Below, piece by piece: positions 12,558-19,394 of a stretch of DNA of 19,394 nt. The notes under the pieces were generated by a model. It worked only from the letters and a program-made list of their open reading frames with translations, did no database searches and was not told where the DNA came from. The stretch lies in contig JAZNHR010000027.1 in NCBI GenBank assembly GCA_045577075.1, positions 1 through 19,394 of the forward strand, read 5' to 3'. Position 1 is the first letter of the stretch. Every line of letters begins with the position of its first letter. The translations under genes and the position numbers were made by a program. This stretch comes from SIG447 sp045577075. Lineage in GTDB: Bacteria; Bacillota; Clostridia; UMGS1883; UMGS1540.

Positions 12558-14432
12558 ATGACAAAAAACTCGCGACATGATTTAAATACAATGCTGAATG
12601 AGTTTGCGTCAGGTACCTGCTCGCGGGCTTATGAATTCATGGGATGTCATAAAAGTAAAGAGGGATTTATTTTCAGAGTTTGGGCGCCGAATGCAACCGG
12701 CGTTTGTCTGGTTGGTACATTCAATAATTGGGACGTTTCTGCCTGCCCCATGCACAGTATCGGATATGGTGTTTGGGAGGCAACAGTTCAGAATGCAAAT
12801 GTTTATGATGAATATAAATATTATATTTGCAAGCAGGACGGGGGATTCGTTTATAAAAGTGACCCGTATGCATTTCATGCCTGCACACGCCCTGAAAATT
12901 CCTCAAAGGTTTATGATATAGAAGGTTTTAAATGGACAGATAGTGCGTATCAAAAGGCGAAAAAAAAGGTGCAAATCACAAAACAGCCAATGAATATTTA
13001 CGAGGTGCACCTTGGGTCGTGGTTACAGCATGATGACGGCAATTTTCTGTCTTACACCGATATGGCAGAGAAACTTGTAAAATATGTAAAAGAGATGCAT
13101 TATACGCACATAGAACTGCTGCCTGTCAGTGAGTATCCCTTTGACCCATCCTGGGGGTATCAGGTTACCGGCTACTATGCGCCTACATCAAGATACGGCA
13201 CGCCGAAAGACTTTATGAAATTTGTAGATATGTTTCATTCGGAAGGAATCGGTGTAATATTAGATTGGGTTGGTGCGCATTTTCCTAAGGATGAGAACGG
13301 CCTTTATGAGTTTGACGGAAGCTGTCTTTATGAATCGTCCGATCCTCTGCGTAATGAGCACCCTGATTGGAAAACGAGAATTTTTGATTATTCCAGATAT
13401 GAAGTTAAATCGTTCTTAATATCGAATGTCGTTTACTGGTTAGATAAATATCACATAGACGGCATCAGGGTAGATGCCGTAGCATCCATGTTATACTTAG
13501 ATTACGGGCGACGAGATGGCGAATGGCGTCCGAATCAATATGGTGGCAATTACAATCTGGATGCTATTGAATTTTTGCGTTCCATGAATAGCGCAGCCTT
13601 TGCCTTTGAGCCGTCCGTAATCATGGTGGCAGAGGAATCCACGGCTTTTCCGATGGTCACAAAACCGGGCTATGATGGTGGCCTGGGGTTTAACTTTAAG
13701 TGGAATATGGGTTGGATGAACGACCTTTTGGGTTATATGTCGCAAGACCCGCTTTTTAGGAAGGGACGGCACAATGACTTGACCTTCTCAATGACATACG
13801 CATTTTCTGAGAATTATATATTGCCATTGTCTCATGACGAGGTTGTGCATGGCAAATGCTCTATGATAGGTAAAATGCCGGGCGAGTATGATGATAAATT
13901 TGCAAACCTACGTGCATTTTATGCTTATATGATGGCACATCCTGGCAAGAAACTCAGCTTTATGGGCAACGAGTTTGCACAGTTTATAGAATGGAACTAC
14001 GAAAAGCCTCTCGAATGGTTTATGCTACAGCATGAGAAGCATAAAAAAATGCAGAAATTTGTAAAGGACTTAAACGGTTTTTATCTTAATAACAAACCGT
14101 TTTGGGAGAATGATTCCGATTGGCACGGGTTTAGTTGGATTGCCCACGATGACCACCAGCAAAGCGTTATTTCCTTTATTCGCCGTGATGCATCGGGAAA
14201 TGAGATTGTTGTTGTTTGTAACTTCTGTCCGGTAGAGCGAAAGCATTATCGGATTGGAGTTCCAAAAATTGGAGAGTATAAGCCTGTTTTGTCAAGTGAC
14301 AGTGCAAAATATGGCGGCTTGGGCACACGCCTTAGAAAAGTTAAAACAAAGGACATTAAAATGCACGGATTTGACCAGTCAATTTCCGCCACACTACCAC
14401 CGCTTTCAACCACGTATTATATTCATTGTTAA
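12558..14432 (+). CDS. glgB: 1,4-alpha-glucan branching enzyme
   Basis: A 624-residue GH13 branching enzyme that makes alpha-1,6 branches in glycogen. The N-terminal CBM48 module (about 33-122) contains FRVWAPNATGVCLVGTFNNW. The catalytic barrel has Asp306 (DGIRVDAVASML), Glu359 (MVAEEST) and Asp427 (LSHDEVVHGK), all intact, followed by the C-terminal all-beta domain. In conserved region I the usual DWVPAHFP reads DWVGAHFP (Pro to Gly239), the only clear deviation. The length fits the form with one N-terminal module. The ATG follows AAAGGGG by 10 nt. It is the first gene of the glg operon, 29 bp before glgC. Confidence 0.96.
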   Translation: MTKNSRHDLNTMLNEFASGTCSRAYEFMGCHKSKEGFIFRVWAPNATGVCLVGTFNNWDVSACPMHSIGYGVWEATVQNANVYDEYKYYICKQDGGFVYKSDPYAFHACTRPENSSKVYDIEGFKWTDSAYQKAKKKVQITKQPMNIYEVHLGSWLQHDDGNFLSYTDMAEKLVKYVKEMHYTHIELLPVSEYPFDPSWGYQVTGYYAPTSRYGTPKDFMKFVDMFHSEGIGVILDWVGAHFPKDENGLYEFDGSCLYESSDPLRNEHPDWKTRIFDYSRYEVKSFLISNVVYWLDKYHIDGIRVDAVASMLYLDYGRRDGEWRPNQYGGNYNLDAIEFLRSMNSAAFAFEPSVIMVAEESTAFPMVTKPGYDGGLGFNFKWNMGWMNDLLGYMSQDPLFRKGRHNDLTFSMTYAFSENYILPLSHDEVVHGKCSMIGKMPGEYDDKFANLRAFYAYMMAHPGKKLSFMGNEFAQFIEWNYEKPLEWFMLQHEKHKKMQKFVKDLNGFYLNNKPFWENDSDWHGFSWIAHDDHQQSVISFIRRDASGNEIVVVCNFCPVERKHYRIGVPKIGEYKPVLSSDSAKYGGLGTRLRKVKTKDIKMHGFDQSISATLPPLSTTYYIHC

Positions 14433-14461
14433 CATTATAATTTTAAAAGGGGTTGTATGTT

Positions 14462-15646
14462 ATGTTGGACAGAAGAAAAGAATGCATCGCAATGTTACTT
14501 GCAGGAGGACAGGGCAGTAGATTGTTGGTTTTGACGCACAAAACTGCAAAGCCTGCTGTGCCGTTTGGCGGGAAGTATCGCATTATCGATTTTCCGCTTT
14601 CTAACTGCGTAAACTCAGGTATTGACACCGTGGGTATTTTAACCCAGTATCAACCCTTAGAGCTTAATAACTATATCGGAAACGGACAACCTTGGGGACT
14701 TAACAGAAATTTTGGCGGGGTGCATATCCTGCCGCCCTATGCACAATCTGAAAAAATGGAGTGGTATAAAGGTACTGCAAATGCAATATATCAGAACATT
14801 CCCTTTATTGAGCGGTATAACCCAAAACATGTGATTATCTTGTCCGGTGACCATATATATAAGATGGATTATGCCAAGATGCTTAAGTATCATGTGGAGA
14901 ATGATGCTGAATGTACCATTGCAGTTCGTGATGTACCTATGGAAGAAGCAAGTCGATTTGGTATTATGAATACGAATCCCGATGGCTCAATCTATCAGTT
15001 TGAAGAAAAGCCTGCGAATCCAAAGAGTAATCACGCTTCCATGGGCGTGTACATATTTAAGTGGGACATACTGCGTAAATATTTAATGGAAGACGAAGCG
15101 GACAAAACTTCTGATAATGATTTTGGTAAAAATATAATTCCGGCACTTCTTCGCGACGGCAGAAGACTTTTTGCTTACACATTTGCTGATTATTGGAAGG
15201 ATGTTGGTACAATTTACAGCCTGTGGGAGTCTAATATGGAGCTTCTTGACGGCAAATTCAATATTCGTGATAAAGTCTTTAAGACTTATGCGAGAAACTA
15301 TGCCAAACCTTCAAGCTACATAGCAAAAAGTAGTTCTATTATAAATTCATTTGTTGCTGAGGGATGTTCGGTGAAAGGCAAAATTGAACATTCTATTATT
15401 TCAACAGGATGTACCATTGAAGAGGATGTAGAGATTTATAACAGCGTTATTATGCCTGAGGCCGTTATCAAGAAAGGCGCAGTTATCAAATATGCCATTG
15501 TAGGTGAAGGTGCCGTTATTGGAGAGAATACAAGAATTGGTGGCGACCCTGTTTACTACGAAGAAAAAGAATGGAATATAAGCGTAGTAGGGAAAGAGGA
15601 GCATATCGCCAAAAACAGTATTATCAAACCCAATGAGGTTGTTTAA
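14462..15646 (+). CDS. glgC: Glucose-1-phosphate adenylyltransferase, catalytic subunit
   Basis: A 394-residue ADP-glucose pyrophosphorylase that makes ADP-glucose from ATP and glucose-1-phosphate, the committed step of glycogen synthesis. The nucleotide-binding motif AGGQGSRL (14-21), KPAVPFGGKYRIIDF (30-44), catalytic Asp130 (SGDHIYKMDY), FEEKP (180-184) and YWKDVGT are present. A left-handed beta-helix domain follows (about 290-380), with the imperfect hexapeptide repeats of the family. I start at the ATG at 14462, 9 nt after AAAAGGGG. A TTG at 14453 in the same frame would sit directly on that site. It is paired with glgD, which begins 14 bp later. Confidence 0.95.
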   Translation: MLDRRKECIAMLLAGGQGSRLLVLTHKTAKPAVPFGGKYRIIDFPLSNCVNSGIDTVGILTQYQPLELNNYIGNGQPWGLNRNFGGVHILPPYAQSEKMEWYKGTANAIYQNIPFIERYNPKHVIILSGDHIYKMDYAKMLKYHVENDAECTIAVRDVPMEEASRFGIMNTNPDGSIYQFEEKPANPKSNHASMGVYIFKWDILRKYLMEDEADKTSDNDFGKNIIPALLRDGRRLFAYTFADYWKDVGTIYSLWESNMELLDGKFNIRDKVFKTYARNYAKPSSYIAKSSSIINSFVAEGCSVKGKIEHSIISTGCTIEEDVEIYNSVIMPEAVIKKGAVIKYAIVGEGAVIGENTRIGGDPVYYEEKEWNISVVGKEEHIAKNSIIKPNEVV

Positions 15647-15660
15647 AGGGGGGAGCAAAT

Positions 15661-16776
15661 ATGAAAAGACTATCCGGTATAATTTTTTCAAATATCTATG
15701 ACGGGGCTTTGGGAGATCTGACTGCACAGAGAACGGTAGCATCTTTGCCCTTTGGCGGCAGGTACAGACAAATTGACTTTGTACTGTCTAATATGGTGAA
15801 TGCCAATATCACTTCCATAGGCGTTATTACTAAGTATAATTATGAGTCGCTTATGGACCATTTGGGTTCATGTGAGGAATGGGATTTGAATCGCAAAAAC
15901 GGCGGTTTATATATCATTCCGCCATTTGCGTTTGGAAGGGCTGACGTGTATCATGGAAAGCTTGAGGCACTTCATACTGCGCTCAACTTTTTAAAATCTC
16001 AAAATACAGATTACATCGTGCTTTCAGATACGATTACGATTTGCAATATAGATTACCGTGAGGTTCTTGCAGAACACATAAAATCAGGCAGGGATATTAC
16101 AGCTGTAGCCACAAAACCCCGCAGCGGAGCCGACAACTACCCGACTGTGTTTGAAACAAATGATGACGGCAGTGCAAAATCAATTGCTGTTAACTGTGCG
16201 GCCGGAGAAAATTCGTTAGTGGGCATTGGTATGTTCATTATGGGGCGCGAAGCTTTGATTCAAGTGGTAACAGAATGTGTTTCTGCAGGCTTTTATCACT
16301 TAGAAAAGGACTTTCTCCAAAAATATTTTAATGAAGGTAAAATTTCTGTTCATGTATATACTTTTGGTGAAACAATATTAAGAAATAGAGATATTGCCAC
16401 ATATTTAAAAAATAATATTATGCTGACAAACGAGGAAATCCATAAAAGCTTATTTAAACCATCAGCACCCATTTATACAAAGGTTCGCGACGAAATTCCC
16501 GCATATTACGGTGCGGATTCTGTTGTGAATGAATGTATCGTGGCAGATGGCTGCGTTATCAATGGTGAACTGGAGAACGCTGTGCTTTTCCGCGATGTAA
16601 AAGTCGAAAAAGGTGCCAAGGTTATTGGTTCTGTTATTATGCAGGGAAGCAAGATTGGTAAAAATGCGTACATAGAAAACGCAATCATTGATAAAAATGT
16701 TACAATAACCGACGGGACGCGTTTAATAGGTGCTATAGGTAGCCCTGTTATCATAAAGAAAGGTGAAACTATATGA
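15661..16776 (+). CDS. glgD: GlgD, non-catalytic subunit of ADP-glucose pyrophosphorylase
   Basis: A 371-residue paralogue of GlgC found mainly in Firmicutes, where it forms a mixed complex with GlgC and raises or modulates its activity. It keeps SLPFGGRYRQIDFVLSNM (28-45) and the C-terminal beta-helix. The GGxGxRL nucleotide-binding loop is replaced by IFSNIYDGALGDL (8-20), and the catalytic GDH is not conserved (LSDTITICNIDY). This matches a regulatory subunit. The ATG follows AAAGGGGGG by 7 nt. The stop overlaps the glgA start (ATGA), so the subunits are probably made in balance with the synthase. Confidence 0.94.
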   Translation: MKRLSGIIFSNIYDGALGDLTAQRTVASLPFGGRYRQIDFVLSNMVNANITSIGVITKYNYESLMDHLGSCEEWDLNRKNGGLYIIPPFAFGRADVYHGKLEALHTALNFLKSQNTDYIVLSDTITICNIDYREVLAEHIKSGRDITAVATKPRSGADNYPTVFETNDDGSAKSIAVNCAAGENSLVGIGMFIMGREALIQVVTECVSAGFYHLEKDFLQKYFNEGKISVHVYTFGETILRNRDIATYLKNNIMLTNEEIHKSLFKPSAPIYTKVRDEIPAYYGADSVVNECIVADGCVINGELENAVLFRDVKVEKGAKVIGSVIMQGSKIGKNAYIENAIIDKNVTITDGTRLIGAIGSPVIIKKGETI

Positions 16777-18197
16777 AAGTATTATTTGCCGCCAGCGAGG
16801 CTGCGCCGTTTGTAAAAAGCGGTGGGTTAGGTGATGTTGCGCAGGCACTTCCAGCAGAACTTGCTAAGGTAAAGGATGTTGAGGTAAGCGTATTCATACC
16901 TTACTATAAGAGTATCAAAGATAATCCTGATATCGAGGTTGAATTTATAAAAAGCTTTGCTGTGCAGGTGGCTTGGCGTAAAGAGCATGTAGGCATATTT
17001 AGAGCTGTTAGCAAGAGAAAAAAACTCAATTATTATTTTGTGGATAACGAGTATTATTTCTATCGTGACACGATCTACGGACATTATGACGATGGCGAGA
17101 GGTTTACTTATTTTTCTTTGGCCGTTTTAGAAGCAATGCGCCAGCTGGATTATTTTCCCGATATTATCCATTGCAATGACTGGCAGACAGCACTTATTCC
17201 CGTGCTGAAAAAAGCACTTTTTGCAGGTATTTACGATAATGCACGTACAGTATTTACGATTCATAATATTGAATATCAGGGCAAAATGCCAAACGAGTTT
17301 ATGACAGATGTTATCGGAGTAGACGAATACTGGAGAGGCGTGCTCACATATGATAATTGCATTAACTTTATGAAAAGTGCTATTGTGACAGCGGATAAGG
17401 TAACCACCGTATCCCGCACATATGCACACGAGATACGCCATGCTTATTTTGCACACGGACTGCAAGATATTTTGAACGAAAACGCCTATAAACTGGAAGG
17501 GATAGTAAACGGCATTAACACCGATTTATATAACCCTGCAAAGGATACAACTATTTTTGAAAATTTTACAGCATCAGATCTTACAGGAAAGTCAAAAAAC
17601 AAAGAAGAACTCCAGAAAATGCTGGGTCTTCCCGTAAATCCCGATGTGCCTATGGTGGCCATGATATCACGGCTTGTACCGCATAAAGGTTTGGATTTGG
17701 TAGAGTATGTCATGGGCGAGCTGATGCAGAGAAATTTGCAGTTTGTTGTCATAGGTACAGGCGATTCAAAATATGAAGATATGTTTAATTTTAACGCATA
17801 TGTTCATAGTGACAAGATGTCTGCCAATATTACCTTCAATCCGGCGTTAGCGAATAAAGTTTACGCAGGTGCGGACATGTTCCTAATGCCGTCCAAGAGT
17901 GAGCCTTGTGGGCTTTCACAGCTTATTGCAATGCGTTATGGTACTGTTCCAATCGTACGCGAGACAGGCGGCCTGTGGGATACCGTACCACCTCTTAATA
18001 TTGAAACATTAGAGGGAAGGGGCTTTACCTTCAAAGGCTATAATGCCCATGATATGCTGGGCGCCATTGACAGATGTATAGCATTCTATGGCGACAAAGC
18101 TAAATGGAGCAAGCATGTTAAAAATCTTATCAAATATAACAGTAGCTGGAAAACATCAGTGCAGGAATATTTGAGGATATACAATGAAATTATATGA
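16773..18197 (+). CDS. glgA: Glycogen synthase (ADP-glucose dependent)
   Basis: A 474-residue GT5 glycogen synthase that adds glucose from ADP-glucose to the growing alpha-1,4-glucan. The N-terminal ADP-binding motif KSGGLGD (15-21), HNIEYQG (164-170), the second-domain SRLVPHKGLD (299-308) and the catalytic-site stretch PSKSEPCGLSQ (373-383, Glu377) are all intact. The length is typical. The ATG overlaps the glgD stop by 4 bp, which implies translational coupling. The next gene, glgP, follows after 12 bp, so the synthesis and breakdown genes are co-transcribed. Confidence 0.97.
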   Translation: MKVLFAASEAAPFVKSGGLGDVAQALPAELAKVKDVEVSVFIPYYKSIKDNPDIEVEFIKSFAVQVAWRKEHVGIFRAVSKRKKLNYYFVDNEYYFYRDTIYGHYDDGERFTYFSLAVLEAMRQLDYFPDIIHCNDWQTALIPVLKKALFAGIYDNARTVFTIHNIEYQGKMPNEFMTDVIGVDEYWRGVLTYDNCINFMKSAIVTADKVTTVSRTYAHEIRHAYFAHGLQDILNENAYKLEGIVNGINTDLYNPAKDTTIFENFTASDLTGKSKNKEELQKMLGLPVNPDVPMVAMISRLVPHKGLDLVEYVMGELMQRNLQFVVIGTGDSKYEDMFNFNAYVHSDKMSANITFNPALANKVYAGADMFLMPSKSEPCGLSQLIAMRYGTVPIVRETGGLWDTVPPLNIETLEGRGFTFKGYNAHDMLGAIDRCIAFYGDKAKWSKHVKNLIKYNSSWKTSVQEYLRIYNEII

Positions 18198-18209
18198 CAG
18201 GAGAAAAAA

Positions 18210-19394
18210 ATGAGCGACAAGAAAACAACGAAAAAAACAACTGGGGCAAAAACAACGGCTGCAAAAACAACTGCAGCAAAAACAACTGCAGAAAAGACAA
18301 CTGCAGCAAAGGCTACTAAACAGACAAAAACAACGAATCAGTCGGACAATACAGTCAAGCTCTTAAACGACGCTTGCGCAAGACTTTTTGGTTGCGATGT
18401 AAAGGAAGTTACGGAGCAGCAGATGTATAAAGCGCTTTGCTCTGTAGTATATGGCCTTTTAACAGATAAAAGAAAGAAATTTCACGATAAATACCGTGCT
18501 GACGATACAAAGCAGGTATATTATATGTCTATGGAATTTCTGACCGGTCCCTGTCTGAAAAACCATGCCTTTAACCTGGAGCTGACAAAGCTCTTAGAGG
18601 AAATTCTGGAGGAATATAACGTCTCCTTTGAGAATTTATGCAGTTTAGATCCTGATCCCGGTTTGGGAAACGGCGGTCTGGGACGGCTTGCCGCCTGTTA
18701 TTTAGACGCCCTGACAACAGCTTCCGTTCCCTGCACAGGCTTTTCCATTCGCTATGAATTTGGCATCTTCCGACAGAGAATCATTGACGGCTGGCAGATG
18801 GAATTTCCCGATAATTGGCTGGAGCGCGGAGATGTCTGGCTGACCCCTCGTGAGGAGGATGCCGTTTTGGTGCGCTTTGGTGGTCAGGTAACGGAACAAT
18901 GGACGGAAAAAAAGATTAACATCAATCATGAGGGCGGAGAGGTCGTTGTTGCCGTTCCCTATGATATGCTGATTTCCGGATATGGCACAGATGCGGTCAA
19001 CGCCCTTGTTCTTTGGGGCGCCAAGTCTCAGAAGCATCTGGACATGGAGCTTTTTTCCCGAGGTGAATATGTTCGTGCCATGGAAGAAAACGCCATGGCA
19101 GAGGCAATCTCCAAGGTGCTTTATCCAGCGGATGATCACTATAAGGGCAAGGAACTGCGGCTTAAGCAGCAATACCTTTTGGTCAGCGCCTCTGTCCAAA
19201 GCATCATAAAAAAGCATATCAAATCACCTGAAGAAATCTACTCTCTTCCCGATCGGGTTTCCATTCACATCAACGACACTCACCCGGCTCTCTGTGTCCC
19301 TGAGCTGATGCGCATTCTCCTGGATGAATTCGGTCTTCCATGGGAGGAGGCCTGGGCGCTGGTCTGTAAAACCCTGAGCTACACAAACCACACC
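18210..19394 (+). CDS. glgP: Glycogen/alpha-glucan phosphorylase, 3' end cut by window edge
   Basis: Open from the ATG at 18210 to the last base (395 codons), about half of a GT35 phosphorylase that releases glucose-1-phosphate from glycogen. Family motifs seen are YMSMEFLTG (105-113), GLGNGGLGRLAACYLDAL (151-168), RYEFGIFRQ (181-189), PDNWLERG (200-207) and INDTHP near the visible end, closing with TNHT. Residues 1-43 are unusual: almost only Lys, Thr and Ala in a repeating AKTTA pattern, ahead of the normal domain start near 46. AGGAG precedes the ATG by 7 nt. It is the last visible gene of the operon. The missing C-terminal half should contain the pyridoxal-phosphate lysine, not seen here. 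Confidence 0.95.
   Translation, partial: MSDKKTTKKTTGAKTTAAKTTAAKTTAEKTTAAKATKQTKTTNQSDNTVKLLNDACARLFGCDVKEVTEQQMYKALCSVVYGLLTDKRKKFHDKYRADDTKQVYYMSMEFLTGPCLKNHAFNLELTKLLEEILEEYNVSFENLCSLDPDPGLGNGGLGRLAACYLDALTTASVPCTGFSIRYEFGIFRQRIIDGWQMEFPDNWLERGDVWLTPREEDAVLVRFGGQVTEQWTEKKININHEGGEVVVAVPYDMLISGYGTDAVNALVLWGAKSQKHLDMELFSRGEYVRAMEENAMAEAISKVLYPADDHYKGKELRLKQQYLLVSASVQSIIKKHIKSPEEIYSLPDRVSIHINDTHPALCVPELMRILLDEFGLPWEEAWALVCKTLSYTNHT
18246..18305 (+). repeat. Tandem 15-bp repeat in the 5' end of glgP
   Basis: Four 15-bp units (18246-18260, 18261-18275, 18276-18290, 18291-18305). The second and third are identical, and the others differ at three or two positions. A degenerate fifth unit follows (18306-18320). 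Each encodes AKTTA or a close variant. The period is a multiple of three, so unit gain or loss would keep the reading frame. Confidence 0.85.

Noticed and set aside
14453..14461. TTG start of glgC three codons upstream
   Set aside because: It directly abuts the ribosome binding site. The ATG at 14462 has normal spacing and gives the usual GlgC N-terminus.
15661..16776. Second glgC-like gene as a possible duplication or decayed copy
   Set aside because: The loss of the nucleotide loop is the normal feature of GlgD, a known non-catalytic partner subunit in Firmicutes.

Overview
The window looks like a piece of chromosome from an anaerobic, endospore-forming member of the Firmicutes, most likely class Clostridia. 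The reasons are the sporulation genes yqfC, yqfD and ylbJ, the conserved block yqfC-yqfD-phoH-pgpH-ybeY, a glgBCDA-glgP operon with a separate glgD subunit, CCA-encoding tRNA genes, strong AGGAGG-type ribosome binding sites and near-consensus sigma-A promoters. I cannot name the family or genus from sequence alone. No mobile element, CRISPR array or phage gene is visible.

Layout. (1) 1-738: an AT-rich left edge with hairpins, a leftward tRNA-Ala/tRNA-Trp pair and a divergent rightward tRNA-Thr, each unit with its own promoter. (2) 769-2924: a leftward three-gene operon (an archaeal-type triosephosphate-isomerase homologue, a SIS-domain sugar-phosphate isomerase and a long YjbQ-family protein) with its own promoter and terminator. 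(3) 2946-7863: a leftward operon yqfC-yqfD-phoH-pgpH-ybeY, which joins spore formation, cyclic-di-AMP turnover and 16S rRNA/ribosome quality control. (4) 7935-10640: rightward ylbJ, then a GH32-fold protein in which all three catalytic acidic residues are replaced. (5) 10637-10771: tRNA-Leu(UAA), whose promoter overlaps the end of the GH32-like gene. (6) 10817-12425: leftward malQ. (7) 12458-19394: rightward glgB-glgC-glgD-glgA-glgP, with glgP cut by the window edge.

How the genes work together. GlgC/GlgD make ADP-glucose, GlgA elongates the alpha-1,4 chain, GlgB branches it, GlgP releases glucose-1-phosphate and MalQ recycles short maltodextrins. This is a complete glycogen storage and turnover module. 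The divergent malQ and glgB promoters are separated by a 38-bp imperfect inverted repeat that touches both -35 boxes, so the two transcription units may share one regulator.

The best candidates for something not well described are the catalytically dead GH32-fold protein, the TIM-like/SIS/YjbQ operon (its TIM homologue has lost the active-site Asn), the shared operator-like palindrome, and the Lys/Thr/Ala repeat tail on glycogen phosphorylase. Everything else looks like ordinary clostridial housekeeping. Gene-free stretches are short: 1-301 and the spacers at 488-661, 738-923 and 12356-12557 are described individually.
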